NCBI GenBank assembly: GCA_963736055.1 | Contig: CAVTNM010000001.1 | Span: 372,001 to 436,000 of the forward strand | Source of the DNA: AC-32 sp963736055 | GTDB lineage: Bacteria; Actinomycetota; Thermoleophilia; Gaiellales; Gaiellaceae | Length of the DNA stretch: 64,000 nt | Reading direction: 5' to 3' | Shown here: positions 1 through 11,974 of the stretch, in pieces | Position numbering within the stretch: position 1 is the first letter of the stretch | Layout: each line of letters opens with the position of its first letter | Position numbers and translations under genes: made by a program | Notes under the pieces: generated by a model | Database searches by the model: none | Told to the model about the DNA's origin: nothing | The model's input: the letters and a program-made list of their open reading frames with translations, nothing else

Positions 1-2
1 AG

Positions 3-440
3 ATCTTCCGCCGGACGCCCGAGGAGCTGCGCGCGCGGGCGCGTGAGCTTGACGAGCTTAGGACGGAGGGCGCTGCCGACAACGAGATGGAGCTCGAAGA
101 GATGCGCCTGGTCTGGCCGGCGTACTTCGCGGATCCGCAGCGGGCGCCGCCGATGCCAGACCTGCGCATGGCGAGCGAGTGCTCGTTCCAGATGCAACGG
201 TCGATCCTCGAGCAACTGCCGGCCCTCGAGGCGGGGTTGCCGCGGATCCGGGTGCCTGTCGGCTTCGTCCACGGCTCGCGGAGCCCGATGCCGGTCGCCG
301 CCTCGACGGACGCGGCGGATCGCATTCCCGAGGCGTGGGTCGAGGTCGTCGACGGTGCGGGCCATTTCGTGTGGGTCGAGGCGCCGGGGGCGGTTCGCGC
401 GTCGCTTCGTCGCCTCACGGCGAGCCCATCACCCGCATAG
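3..440 (+). CDS. alpha/beta hydrolase, C-terminal part (5' end outside window)
   Basis: The reading frame is open from the window edge, so the N-terminus is missing; about 145 residues are visible. The C-terminal half looks like an alpha/beta hydrolase: a strand followed by VHGSRSP and, near the end, GAGHFVWVEAPG, which supplies the catalytic His. The nucleophile elbow must lie upstream of the window. The substrate cannot be told from this part. Family assignment rests on the GAGHF/VEAPG block, which is typical of haloperoxidase and epoxide-hydrolase-like members. Confidence 0.7.
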   Translation: MFRRTPEELRARARELDELRTEGAADNEMELEEMRLVWPAYFADPQRAPPMPDLRMASECSFQMQRSILEQLPALEAGLPRIRVPVGFVHGSRSPMPVAASTDAADRIPEAWVEVVDGAGHFVWVEAPGAVRASLRRLTASPSPA

Positions 441-511
441 GACGTTGGGGAAGGAAACCGGGCCGGACGGGCGAACCGCACCCGGGACAGGCATGCGAAA
501 GGAGTGACCGA

Positions 512-934
512 ATGGCAGGAAGCCAAACCTGGGCGGGCTGGGTCCGTTTCGCCGGGATCCTGATGGTGATCATCGCGATGATCGACGTCTTCCAGGGATT
601 GATCGCGATCATCCGCAGCGAGTACTACGTACTGAGCCCGAACCAGATCATCGTCTTCGACACCACCACCTGGGGCTGGATCACGCTGATCTGGGGAATC
701 GTCGTTGCCTCCGCCGGCTTCGGCCTTCTCACGGGAGCGACCTGGGCACGCTGGTTCACGATCGTCGTCGGCAGCCTCAACTTCATCGAGCAGCTCGGGT
801 TCGTAGGCAGCTCGCAGTACACGTTGTGGTCGCTGACCGGGCTCACGCTGACCATCATCGTCCTCTACGCCGTGATCGTTCGATGGGGCGAGGCGAGCGA
901 CACGATCAGGAGGACGGCCGAGAGCCAGTACTGA
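512..934 (+). CDS. DUF7144-like four-helix membrane protein
   Basis: A 140-residue integral membrane protein. An AAAGGAG ribosome site lies 8 nt before the ATG, which decides the start against longer upstream frames. Four hydrophobic segments are visible (about residues 10-30, 55-75, 80-100 and 108-128), with aromatic-rich loops such as TTTWGWITLIWG. This pattern matches the small actinobacterial family now called DUF7144. Its biochemical role is unknown. It stands alone between a hydrolase and a CAP-domain gene. Confidence 0.7.
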   Translation: MAGSQTWAGWVRFAGILMVIIAMIDVFQGLIAIIRSEYYVLSPNQIIVFDTTTWGWITLIWGIVVASAGFGLLTGATWARWFTIVVGSLNFIEQLGFVGSSQYTLWSLTGLTLTIIVLYAVIVRWGEASDTIRRTAESQY

Positions 935-1157
935 GGAGTAGTCGTTCCGCCGGCGCACGCCACGCGCGGCTGAGGCGGACGAGCTCACGCATTGGAGCCC
1001 GCAGAGGTCGGACGTATCGGAAGCCGACCTCTGCGGGGCTGTGCCGCGCGAGGACTTCGGAGTCGGCCCGCACGGTTAGAGTCCCGGCGGCGACGGCGCT
1101 CGTTGCAGGCACAAGGTCTGTCTCTCGGCCGCCGAAGACCCCCCTAAGCTCGAGACG

Positions 1158-1922
1158 ATGATTTCCAGAAGAAGTTTCAGCTTGCTGTTCGCGCTTGTCG
1201 GTGTTTTCGTCGCGGCACTCGTGCTGGCGGCGCAAGGCAGGGCTGACCCGCTCATGGCGCCGCGCAGGACCTGCGCCGATCCGCCGGTTGCGAACTTGCC
1301 GCTGGGCAGGGTGTTCGCGTCTGCACCCGCACCCGGTCGGTTCAGGCCGGGACACGTGCTGCGCCCCTGGTGGTGGCAGTGGGCCAAGTACCGGCTGCAC
1401 CCAAGCAAACGGGTGAACCGGCGACCGGCGGCTGCGCCGAAGCGCATTCCGGCGTGGGCATGGAAGGCGCTGCGCCGCTTCGAGAAGCGGCGTGAGGTGA
1501 GGACACCGCCGGCGCTCGCGGCGATGGTGTGCCTGCACGAGTACGCGCATCGACGGAGCGCCCTGCCCAGGCTCCACGTGAGCCGGAAGCTGAGCAAGGC
1601 GGCTGCGCTCAAGGTTCGGAAGATGATCACGTGCAAGGAGCTCGGCCACACACCCTGCGGGATCGACAACGCGACCTACGAGCGGCAGGTCGGATTCACG
1701 GGCGCGTGGTGGGGCGAGAACGCCGCCTATCTGAGCGACATCGGTGGCTACTCGGGCGTACGCGCGACGTTCAACGCATGGCTCAACTCGGCGGAGCATC
1801 GTTTCAGCATCACGTTCCGGCACTACGACGAGCTGGGGATCGCAGCAGCTCACGTCAAAAGGCTCTGGCCCAACGCCTTCTCCGGAGTCATCTGGGTCGC
1901 CGACTTCGGCGGGAGCAAGTAG
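1158..1922 (+). CDS. secreted CAP (SCP/PR-1-like) domain protein
   Basis: A 254-residue protein with an N-terminal signal peptide (RRSF, a hydrophobic stretch, then AQGRA). The C-terminal about 110 residues contain CAP-family blocks: WGENAAYL, then FNAWLNSAEHR and HYDELGIAA, corresponding to the GEN-, HR- and GxG-type motifs of SCP/PR-1 proteins. The long basic, proline-rich middle is not part of the fold. Likely exported; the function of bacterial CAP proteins is poorly known. A TAAGCT -10 sits 7 nt before the ATG and no Shine-Dalgarno is seen, so the transcript may be leaderless. Confidence 0.75.
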   Translation: MISRRSFSLLFALVGVFVAALVLAAQGRADPLMAPRRTCADPPVANLPLGRVFASAPAPGRFRPGHVLRPWWWQWAKYRLHPSKRVNRRPAAAPKRIPAWAWKALRRFEKRREVRTPPALAAMVCLHEYAHRRSALPRLHVSRKLSKAAALKVRKMITCKELGHTPCGIDNATYERQVGFTGAWWGENAAYLSDIGGYSGVRATFNAWLNSAEHRFSITFRHYDELGIAAAHVKRLWPNAFSGVIWVADFGGSK

Positions 1923-1970
1923 CGAGAGCGGAACACTCCAGCGGCGTACTCTCGCCCGCTCTAAAGACGT

Positions 1971-1998
1971 CGAAACCCGCTTAGCATCGCGGGTTTCG
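1971..1998. terminator. bidirectional hairpin between the CAP gene and tRNA-Trp
   Basis: A perfect 10-bp stem (CGAAACCCGC / GCGGGTTTCG) closes an 8-nt loop. It lies between two convergent transcripts, the CAP gene on + and tRNA-Trp on -. The T-tracts on either side are weak, so it probably serves both directions with modest strength. Confidence 0.65.
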
Positions 1999-2013
1999 CT
2001 TTGATCTGGCCCA

Positions 2014-2086
2014 CAGGGGCGGCAGGACTCGAACCTGCAACCCCCGGTTTTGGAGACCGGTGCTCTGCCAATTGAGCTACGCCCCT
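2014..2086 (-). tRNA. tRNA-Trp (CCA)
   Basis: Read on the minus strand it forms a 73-nt cloverleaf. The acceptor stem AGGGGCG pairs with CGCCCCT, the discriminator is G, the D-arm is TAGCTCAATTGGCAGA, the anticodon loop is CTCCAAA with anticodon CCA, and the T-arm is GCAGGTTCGAGTCCTGC. The 3' CCA is not encoded. Confidence 0.96.
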
Positions 2087-2133
2087 AGAGGTTGCGGGAG
2101 CGATTGTAGCCGCGCCCCTTCTAGAGTTTCGGC

Positions 2134-2331
2134 ATGGCTCCGCCGCCCCCACGGCCCGCGCTCGGGGCGTTGTTCCTCCTCCTCGCAGTCGCCTTCGCGG
2201 GGATCGCCGCGGCCGCTGCGGAGGCAGTCGACAGCAATCATGGCCTCGTCGTGCTCGTGGTCGCGGCCGGCGCCCTTGCCCTCTGGCTGCTGACGCTCGC
2301 GATCCGCAATTTGAGGAGAAGACCGGACTAG
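2134..2331 (+). CDS. small two-helix membrane protein
   Basis: A 65-residue protein with two hydrophobic segments (about 9-30 and 37-57) and a basic C-terminal tail (RNLRRRP). No family is recognised. A TAGAGT -10 lies 6 nt before the ATG and there is no Shine-Dalgarno, so it may be translated from a leaderless mRNA. It lies 16 bp before the sigma-factor gene on the same strand and may be an independent small gene. Confidence 0.55.
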   Translation: MAPPPPRPALGALFLLLAVAFAGIAAAAAEAVDSNHGLVVLVVAAGALALWLLTLAIRNLRRRPD

Positions 2332-2347
2332 GCCGTATCCTCTACCG

Positions 2348-3136
2348 ATGGCCGCGGACGAGACGCAGGCGCTGTGGCGCGAGTACGCCAAGAAAAAGGA
2401 CCAGGCGACGCGCGACCGGCTGATCCTCACGTACGCGCCGCTCGTCAAGTACGTGGCGGGGCGGCTCGGGAGCGGCCTGCCCGCGCACGTCGACGAGAAC
2501 GACCTCGTCTCGTACGGGCTGCTCGGCCTGATCGGAGCGATCGAGCGCTTCGACCCCGACCGTGACATCAAGTTCGAGACCTACGCCATCGCGCGCATCA
2601 AGGGCTCGATCATCGACGAGCTTCGCGCGATGGACTGGGTGCCCCGCTCGGTCCGCTCGCGCGCGCGAGACATCGAGCGGGCGATCGGCGAGCTCGAGCG
2701 CAAGCTCCACAGGGCTCCGACCGACGAGGAGATCGCGGAGAAGCTCGGCGTCTCGACCGACGACCTCAACGAGAGCCTGAGCGAGATCGGCCGCTCCTCG
2801 ATCGCAGCCCTGGACGAGCTCTGGACGATCTCGTCCGGAGGCGGCGGCGACCAGGTCGCCTTGATCGACACGATCGAGGACACGCAGGGCCCGGAGCCGC
2901 AATCCGAGCTCGCCCAGACGGAGCTGAAGGAGGCGCTCGGCGAGGCGATCGCGCGCCTGCCCGAGCGCGAGAAGCTCGTCGTCACGCTCTACTACTACGA
3001 GGAGCTCACCTTGCGCGAGATCGGCGAGGTGCTCGGCGTGACCGAGTCCCGCGTCTCACAGCTCCACACCAAGGCGATCCTTCGCCTGAAGGCCCGCCTC
3101 GCCGGCTCGCCGACGCGCGAGCCCCTCGGCCGCTAG
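2348..3136 (+). CDS. whiG: FliA/WhiG-family RNA polymerase sigma factor
   Basis: 262 residues, the usual length for the family. Region 2 contains NDLVSYGLLGLIGAIERFDP and KFETYAIARIKGSIIDELR, with the WVPRSVRSRAR segment typical of the FliA/WhiG/SigD group. Region 3 contains RAPTDEEIAEKLGV, and region 4 is LTLREIGEVLGVTESRVSQL followed by KAILRLK. In actinobacteria this family controls sporulation (WhiG) or motility; no flagellar genes are visible here. A TATCCT -10 lies 6 nt before the ATG with no Shine-Dalgarno, suggesting a leaderless transcript. The symbol is by family and not by demonstrated role. Confidence 0.9.
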   Translation: MAADETQALWREYAKKKDQATRDRLILTYAPLVKYVAGRLGSGLPAHVDENDLVSYGLLGLIGAIERFDPDRDIKFETYAIARIKGSIIDELRAMDWVPRSVRSRARDIERAIGELERKLHRAPTDEEIAEKLGVSTDDLNESLSEIGRSSIAALDELWTISSGGGGDQVALIDTIEDTQGPEPQSELAQTELKEALGEAIARLPEREKLVVTLYYYEELTLREIGEVLGVTESRVSQLHTKAILRLKARLAGSPTREPLGR

Positions 3137-3156
3137 CAGCGGCACCGCCGCGGGTG

Positions 3157-3202
3157 TAGATTCCGGAGCTGGCCGTTCCGTTTGTCCCGGAAATGGGCAA
3201 AC
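3157..3202 (+). promoter_or_regulatory. probable promoter and leader hairpin of the sugar-importer operon
   Basis: A TAGATT -10 candidate (3157-3162) is followed by an inverted repeat: GTTTG and CCC (with a one-base bulge) pair with GGG and CAAAC around a GGAAAT loop at 3180-3202. It precedes the short leader ORF by about 20 nt. The promoter role is inferred; the hairpin is seen directly. Confidence 0.45.
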
Positions 3203-3223
3203 ACGTCTCGTGAGAGGAGGGCC

Positions 3224-3300
3224 ATGAGCGACGAATCGTGCTGTTGGAGTGTTTCGCAGCCCGAGCGTCGAGGGGTCAATTCGAGAAAGGACGGAGTTAC

Positions 3301-3304
<4 letters not shown>
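3224..3304 (+). CDS. 26-residue Cys-Cys-Trp leader ORF, coupled to the sugar-binding protein
   Basis: The ORF begins with ATG after a strong GAGAGGAGGGCC ribosome site and encodes a 26-residue peptide starting MSDESCCWSV and ending SRKDGVT. Its TGA stop overlaps the GTG start of the solute-binding protein (the bases GTGA), a classical translational-coupling arrangement. A hairpin lies just upstream. It has no signal peptide or membrane segment. It could be a regulatory leader peptide or simply a coupling ORF. I know of no described family. Confidence 0.5.
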
Positions 3305-4653
<1,349 letters not shown>

Positions 4654-4675
4654 CGCGCACGATCTAGTCGACAAC

Positions 4676-4705
4676 GGGGGAGGATGGCATCTGTCATCCT
4701 CCCCC
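4676..4705 (+). promoter_or_regulatory. intercistronic hairpin between binding-protein and permease genes
   Basis: A perfect 11-bp stem (GGGGGAGGATG / CATCCTCCCCC) with an 8-nt loop lies 22 bp after the binding-protein stop. It has no T-tract. Such hairpins after binding-protein genes often stabilise the upstream mRNA and lower permease expression. The stem also hides the only purine-rich ribosome site near the next gene. Confidence 0.6.
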
Positions 4706-4713
4706 CGCTCGAC

Positions 4714-5643
4714 ATGAGTTCCGTAGCCACGCCCGCACCCACTCCTCGCCGCCGGCGTCGTCGGCCGAAGCTCCAGCGCCGGCAGACGCGAATCGCGTGG
4801 ATCTTGCTCGTCCCGTCCCTCGCGGTGGTCGCGTTCGTCGCGCTCTACCCGCTCGGCAAGACGGTCTACCAGAGCTTTACGAACGAGGAGTTCCTCCAGG
4901 GGATCACGCCGACCAAGTGGGTGGGGCTCGAGAATTACCGCACCCTCTGGCACGACACGTTCTTCCGCGACGCGGTCGTCGAGACGGTCAAGTTCACGCT
5001 GATCACGGTGTCGTTCGAATTCGTGCTCGGGCTGATCATCGCGCTCGTGGTCAACTCGAACTTCAAGGGCCGCGGCCTGATGCGCGCTGTGATGCTCGTG
5101 CCGTGGGCGATCCCGACTGTCGTCGCCGCGAAGATGTGGCAGTGGATGCTCGACGACACGTACGGCGTCATCAACGACCTCGGGGTCCGGCTCCACATCC
5201 TCTCCCACTCGCGCGCGTGGATCTCCGACCCCAGCACGGCGCTCGGTGCAGTGTGCGCGGTCGACATCTGGAAGACGACGCCCTTCGTCGCCCTGCTGCT
5301 GCTCGCCGGCCTGCAGGTGATCCCGAATGACCTCTACGAGGCGGCGGCCGTGGACGGTGCCAGCAAGCTGCAGCAGTTCTGGCGCATCACGCTGCCACTC
5401 TTGCGCCCCGCGATCCTCGTCGCGCTGATCTTCCGAACGCTCGACGCCCTGCGCGTCTTCGACGTCTTCTTCGTCTTCTTCGGCAACCGGCCCGACACCC
5501 AGACGATGGCGATCTACGCCCAGAGCACCATCGTCGACGACGGGCACGTCGGCTACGGGGCGGCGGTCAGCGTCGCCATCTTCCTGATCATCTCCCTGTT
5601 CGTGGTCATCTACGTCACGTTCCTGCGGGTGACGGAGGATTGA
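4714..5643 (+). CDS. sugar ABC transporter permease (MalF/SugA-like)
   Basis: About 309 residues from ATG 4714; an alternative ATG at 4684 lies inside the hairpin with no spacing to its purine tract. A basic N-terminus (RRRRRRPKLQRRQTR) is followed by six membrane segments. The permease EAA loop is present as YEAAAVDGASKLQQFWRITL. The gene ends 4 bp inside the next permease (TTGA overlap), so the two subunits are coupled and form the membrane channel with the ATPase encoded on the opposite strand. Confidence 0.85.
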   Translation: MSSVATPAPTPRRRRRRPKLQRRQTRIAWILLVPSLAVVAFVALYPLGKTVYQSFTNEEFLQGITPTKWVGLENYRTLWHDTFFRDAVVETVKFTLITVSFEFVLGLIIALVVNSNFKGRGLMRAVMLVPWAIPTVVAAKMWQWMLDDTYGVINDLGVRLHILSHSRAWISDPSTALGAVCAVDIWKTTPFVALLLLAGLQVIPNDLYEAAAVDGASKLQQFWRITLPLLRPAILVALIFRTLDALRVFDVFFVFFGNRPDTQTMAIYAQSTIVDDGHVGYGAAVSVAIFLIISLFVVIYVTFLRVTED

Positions 5644-6554
5644 GCACCGCCGCTGAAGCCACCCGGACCCGGGCTCGACCCGTCAGCCGCGGGCATTGGC
5701 TGCGGCGGAACCCCTTCGGCCGGTTCCTGGTGAAGCTGCCGTTCTGGCTCCTGATCGCCGCGATCTTCGTCTACGCGCTCTTCCCGTTCTACTGGGCGCT
5801 GCGCTCGGCGTTCATGCCCGAGACGCAGCTCTTCGACACCCCGATCCAGTACTGGCCCCACGATCCGACGCTGCAGAACTTCAAGGACGTGCTCAGGTCG
5901 GACTTCTTCCGGAAGGCGCTGCTCAACTCGACAATCGTGGCGGGCTCGGTAACGCTGATCTCGCTCGTGATCGGCTCGCTGGCGGCCTACGCGCTGGGCC
6001 GGTTCCGCTTCCGTGGCCGCGCCGCCGTGATGTACCTGATGCTCTCGATGACGATCTTCCCGCAGATCGCGATTCTCGGCGCCCTCTACACGATGATCAG
6101 CAACTTCCATCTGTACGACACGCTCGCCGCGCTGATCCTCACCTACCTGATCTTCACGCTGCCGTTCACCGTCTGGGTGCTGACGAGCTTCATGCGCGCC
6201 CTCCCGGGCGACCTCGAGGAGGCCGCGTACGTCGACGGCGCGACTCCGCTCCAGGTTTTCTACAAGGTGTTGCTGCCGTTGATCGCGCCCGGGCTGGTCA
6301 CCACCGGGTTGCTCGCCTTCATCGCCGCCTGGAACGAATTCCTCTACGCCGTCTCGTTCATCCAGAGCCCCGGGCACTACACGGTCCCGGTCGCGATCAC
6401 CTCGTTCGTCGGGCCGTCAGGCAACGCCTTCCAGTACCCGTGGGCCGAGGTGATGGCCGCGACGGTCGTGGTCACTCTGCCGCTGATCGCGGCGACGCTC
6501 ATTCTGCAGCGGCGCATCCTCGCAGGCCTGACCGCGGGCGCGGTCAAGGGCTGA
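5640..6554 (+). CDS. sugar ABC transporter permease (MalG/SugB-like)
   Basis: 304 residues from a TTG start that overlaps the TGA of the preceding permease. Six membrane segments are predicted by eye, and the EAA loop reads LEEAAYVDGATPLQVFYKVL, followed by the WNEFLYAVSFI segment typical of MalG-type proteins. The gene converges with the ATPase gene 8 bp downstream. It forms a heterodimeric channel with the upstream permease. Confidence 0.87.
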   Translation: MSTAAEATRTRARPVSRGHWLRRNPFGRFLVKLPFWLLIAAIFVYALFPFYWALRSAFMPETQLFDTPIQYWPHDPTLQNFKDVLRSDFFRKALLNSTIVAGSVTLISLVIGSLAAYALGRFRFRGRAAVMYLMLSMTIFPQIAILGALYTMISNFHLYDTLAALILTYLIFTLPFTVWVLTSFMRALPGDLEEAAYVDGATPLQVFYKVLLPLIAPGLVTTGLLAFIAAWNEFLYAVSFIQSPGHYTVPVAITSFVGPSGNAFQYPWAEVMAATVVVTLPLIAATLILQRRILAGLTAGAVKG

Positions 6555-6562
6555 ATCGGCGT

Positions 6563-7759
<1,197 letters not shown>

Positions 7760-7766
7760 GGCTCCC

Positions 7767-9184
7767 CTACCTTCTCACGATCGCGCCTGCATGCGCCGGT
7801 AGTTCCCCGCCGTCGTGCGTCACTAACACGAGCTCTCCCGCGGGAAGCGACCGGGGCTCGGCCGTGGTGTTGACGGCGACGACGTGATCGCCTCGCGCGA
7901 AGGCGACCACACCAGGCTCGGCATCGATGAGTCCGAAGCCCTCGCCCAGCTCCCGACGAAGTGCGATCAGGCGGCGGTAGAGCTCGACGAGCGACCCGCG
8001 CTCACCGCGCTGGTCGTCCACATTTCGTTTCTCCGGGTCGATCGCCGGCAGCCAGGGCTGCCCGGTCGTGAAGCCGCCGGTTGCGCCCGGCGTCCCACGC
8101 CATCGGGTGGCGCAGTCCGTCGCGGCCGGCCCGGTCGTAGGGCGGGACGACTCCGGGCCCGTTCGCCTGGCCGATCTCGTCGCCCTGGTAGACGAAGGCG
8201 GTTCCGGGAAGCGTCAGCAACAGGAGAGCGGCGGCGCGGAGATTCTCGGGCCCGACCCGGGTCGCGAGCCGGTCGAAGTCGTGGTTCGACATCACCCACG
8301 CCACCCGGCCGAGCTCCGCCGCGGGCCCGATCGCGGCACGCAGCCGGTGCGCGTCCCAGGGCGAGAAGAGCAGCTCGAACGAGAAGACGAGGTCGAGCAC
8401 CGCGAGGTAGCGCGGGTATTCGGCCGTCGGCGCGAAGACCTCCCCGACGAGCAGCGCGTCGCCCGCCGCTTCCCGGATCGCGGCCAGTGCCTCGACGACC
8501 TCGGGCCGGTCGACCGAGTAGCGGCGCTCGAGGCCGGCGGCGTCCGGGTGGAGCGGGAAAGGGAAGGCACTCGTCGCCGGAGGCTCGTCGCGGAGCTCGG
8601 CATCCTTGACCATGCGGTCGATCGCGTCGACCCGGAAGCCGTCCACGCCGCGCTCCAGCCAGAAGCGCACGACCGACTGCATCGCGCTGGACGACCTCCG
8701 CGTTGCGCCAGTCGAGGTCGGGCTGCTCCGGGTAGAAGGAATGCAGGTACCAGCGCCCGCTCCGCTCGTCCAGGCTCCAGGCGGGCCCTCCGAACGCGGA
8801 GACCCAGTTGTTCGGCGGCCCGTCGACCGGCGACCAGATGTACCAGTCGGGATGCTCGCGGAACCAGGGATGCTCGATCGAGGTGTGGCTGGGGATCAGG
8901 TCGAGGAGGACACGAAGCCCGCGCTCGTGCGCGGCTGCCACCAGCTCGTCGACGTCCTCGAGCGAGCCGAACTGCGGGTCGACCGCCGTGTGATTCGAGA
9001 CGTCGTAGCCGAAGTCGGCGAGCGGAGACGGGTAGATCGGCGAGAGCCAGAAGGCGTCGACCCCGAGCCAGGCCAGGTAGTCGAGCCGCTGCACGATCCC
9101 GCGCAGGTCGCCGACCCCGTCCCCGTCGGAGTCCTGGAACGAGCGGGGATAGATCTGGTACACGACCGCGTCCCGCCACCACAT
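7767..9184 (-). CDS. GH13 alpha-glucosidase / alpha-amylase-family hydrolase, two frameshifts
   Basis: The protein starts MWWRDAVVYQIYPRSF at 9184 and covers a complete GH13 enzyme of about 470 residues in three reading frames. Catalytic residues are visible: the nucleophile in GFRVDAIDR, the acid/base in LLVGEVFAP, and the third carboxylate in SNHDFDR. The frame changes near 8686 (after WRNAEVV) and near 8080 (before FTTGQPWLP); each equals one inserted base. With both removed, the protein is continuous and ends in a short beta domain. Role: hydrolysis of imported alpha-glucosides in the cytoplasm. Probably intact in the organism; a recent pseudogene is the alternative. Confidence 0.8.
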
Positions 9185-9260
9185 CGCGCGGGCAGAATAG
9201 AACCGCTCCGGGGGTAAGATCGTCGCTGCCGAGTCCCCGTCCGAGGAGGAGCCGTCGCAG

Positions 9261-11310
9261 ATGTCCACCGAGCCCGGAAAGATCCGCAACGTCGCCGTTA
9301 CCGGCCACCGTGGAACGGGGAAGACCTCGCTCGTCGAGGCGATGCTCTTCCAGGCCGGCGCGATCAACCGGCTGGGCACGGTCGAGCAGGGGTCGACCAC
9401 CTCCGACTGGGACGAGGACGAGCAGCGCAGGCAGATGTCGCTCGCCTCCTCGCTCTGCCACCTCGAGTGGCAGGGTCGCAAGATCAACCTCATCGACGCG
9501 CCCGGGGATGCGGGGTTCGCAGGTGACACGATCGCGGCCCTGCGCGTGGTCGAGGGGGCGCTGATCACGGTCAGCGCGGTCATGGGGGTCGAGGTCCAGA
9601 CGAGCCGGGTGTGGGACCGCGCCGAGCAGCTCGATCTGCCTCGCCTGGTGTTCGTGAACATGCTCGATCGTGAGCGCGCCGACTTCTACCGCGCCCTCGA
9701 GCAGCTCCGCTCCCAGCTCTCGGAGCGGTGCGTCGCCATCCACCTCCCGATCGGCAGTGAGCACGAACTGACCGGGATCGTCGACCTCCTCCATATGACC
9801 GCCTACACGAGCCCGGAAGGCGAGCGGGAGGGTGGCCCGGGAGAGATCCCGGAGGAGATGGCCGAGGCTGTGAAGCGGTACCGCACGCACCTGCTCGACT
9901 CGGTGGTGGAGACCGACGAGGCTCTTGATGGAGCGGTACCTCGAAGGCGAGGAGCTCGGCACCGAGGAGGTCGCCCACGCGCTCAAGGACGCGGTCACGC
10001 GCGGGGAGCTCTTCCCGGTCGCCTGCGGAGTCGCGACGAAGAATCTCGGCACCACGGCGTTGCTCGACCTGCTCGTCGAAGGCGTGCCGTCGCCCGCCAA
10101 GCGCCCGCCGGCAATCGACGTGGACGGTGCCGACACCGCGGCCTTCGTCTTCAAGACCGTCGCCGACCCGTTCGCGGGCAGGATCAACCTCTTCCGCGTG
10201 CTCTCGGGAACGCTGGACTCTGACTCGACGGTCGTGAACTCGCGCAACCACAGCAAGGAGCGAGTCGGACAGCTGCTCACGCTTCAGGGCAAGGACCACG
10301 ACCAGGCCAAGGAGTTCGGCACGGGCGACATCGGCGCGGTCGCGAAGCTGAAGGAGACGACCACGGGCGACCTGCTGCTCGACTCGGAGCACGAGATCGA
10401 GCTGCCGCAGCTCGACTTCCCCGAGCCGGTGATGAGCTTCGCAGTCACGCCCAAGGCCAAGGGCGACGAGGAGAAGGTCGCGAGCTCGCTGCGCCGCCTC
10501 GCCGAGGAGGACCCGACCCTCGTCCTGCGCCGCGATCCGCAGACCGGAGACCAGCTCCTGTCCGGCATGAGCCAGATCCACGTCGAGGTCGCGGTCGACC
10601 GGCTCAAGCGGCGCTTCGGGGTGGAGGTCGACCTGCACCAGCCGCATGTGCCCTACCTCGAGACGATCCGCAAGGAGTCCCGGGCCCGCCATCGCTACAA
10701 GAAGCAGACGGGCGGCCGTGGCCAGTTCGGCGACTGCGAGATCGTGCTCGAGCCGCTGCCCGAGCGCGAGGGCTACGAGTTCGTCGACGAGATCGTCGGC
10801 GGCGTCATCCAGCAGGGCTTCCGGCCGGCGGTCGACAAGGGCATCCAGGAGGCGATGCAGCACGGCGAGCTCGCCGGTGCTCCGGTGCAGGGAGTCCGGG
10901 TCCGGTTGGTGGACGGCCAGCAGCACGCGGTCGACTCCTCGGAGATGGCGTTCAAGATCGCCGGCTCGATGGCGTTCAAGGACGCCTATGCGAAGGCCGA
11001 CCCGGTGCTGCTCGAGCCGATCATGGAGGTCGAGGTGAGCGTGCCCGACGACGCCGTGGGCGCGGTCAACGGCGACCTCAACTCACGCCGCGGGCGCCTG
11101 CAGGGCATGGAGCCTCGCGGTGGGATGACCTCGATCAAGGCCGAGGTGCCGATGGCCGAGATCCTCACCTACTCGCAGGCGCTGACCTCGCTCACGGGCG
11201 GGCGCGGCGACTACCACATGCACTTCCTCCGCTACGAGGAGGTCCCGTCGCACATCGCGCAGAAGATCATCGACGAGACCAAGAAGGAGCTCGAGGAGGC
11301 TAAGGTCTAG
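9261..11310 (+). CDS. elongation factor G-like GTPase (EF-G2 type), one frameshift
   Basis: About 682 residues. G1 is GHRGTGKT and G3 is DAPGDAG; the usual NKxD of G4 reads NMLD. Domains II-V follow, with KKQTGGRGQFGD of domain IV and the C-terminal GGRGDYHMHFLRYEEVP. The frame breaks at about 9926: removing one T restores EALMERYLEG. This paralogue class is usually additional to the essential FusA, and its role in translation is not settled. A TAAGAT -10 at about 9213 and a GAGGAGGAG ribosome site precede it. It reads divergently from the GH13 gene. Confidence 0.85.
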
Positions 11311-11314
11311 GTCC

Positions 11315-11929
11315 ATGCGGACCACGCGGCAGGCCGTCACCGCGGCTCAGACGTGCGCGATCTGTGAACGGACGCTCCTCGTCGGTGAGCGAGCGGTGCG
11401 CTACTCGCCGGACGGCGAGTCGTTCGTCGACGTCTGCCCTCTCTGCCAGGAGATCGCGGTCGACCACGGCTGGCTGAAGGAGGGGAGCCCGACCACGCCC
11501 GTCGTCTCGGAGCGCCGCCGAAAGCGGCTGCCCGGGCTCGGCTCTCTCTTCGAGTCGCGCAAGCCCCAGGTGGAGCCGGTGGTCGACGAGCCGATCCTGC
11601 GCCGGCTCTCGGGGCCAGAGGTGGCGATGGTCGAGGCGGCCGACCTCTTCAACGAGAGCGCGTACCGGCGCACGATCTCCGGAATCGCGAAGAGCCTCGG
11701 CGCGCCGAAGGCCTCGATCGTGCCCCTCTCGGGGACGAGCAGCGAGGTCGTCCTCACCGTCGCCTGGGACATCTCCTGGTACCAGTACCGGATCACGCCC
11801 GAGTCGGGCCAGCCTGTCCGCCTGGCCGAGCGCGGGCACGAGCCGCGCGAGCTCGAGACGCTCTTCACGGCCTGGAACGCACGCCTGACGCCGGACGGCC
11901 GCATCGCGCCGGACATCTCGCCGGTGTAG
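11315..11929 (+). CDS. zinc-ribbon conserved hypothetical protein
   Basis: 204 residues, beginning 5 bp after the EF-G2 stop and so probably co-transcribed with it. An N-terminal treble-clef or ribbon is suggested by CAIC (14-17) and CPLC (41-44), 26 residues apart. A basic linker (SERRRKRLPGLGSLFESRK) is followed by a conserved-looking C-terminal domain with VLTVAWDISWYQYRI. I do not recognise a named family. The tight linkage to a translation GTPase is the only functional hint. Confidence 0.65.
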   Translation: MRTTRQAVTAAQTCAICERTLLVGERAVRYSPDGESFVDVCPLCQEIAVDHGWLKEGSPTTPVVSERRRKRLPGLGSLFESRKPQVEPVVDEPILRRLSGPEVAMVEAADLFNESAYRRTISGIAKSLGAPKASIVPLSGTSSEVVLTVAWDISWYQYRITPESGQPVRLAERGHEPRELETLFTAWNARLTPDGRIAPDISPV

Positions 11930-11974
11930 CGCGGGTATAGCGCCAACCCCGGTCGTCCCTACAATCCGAGCACC

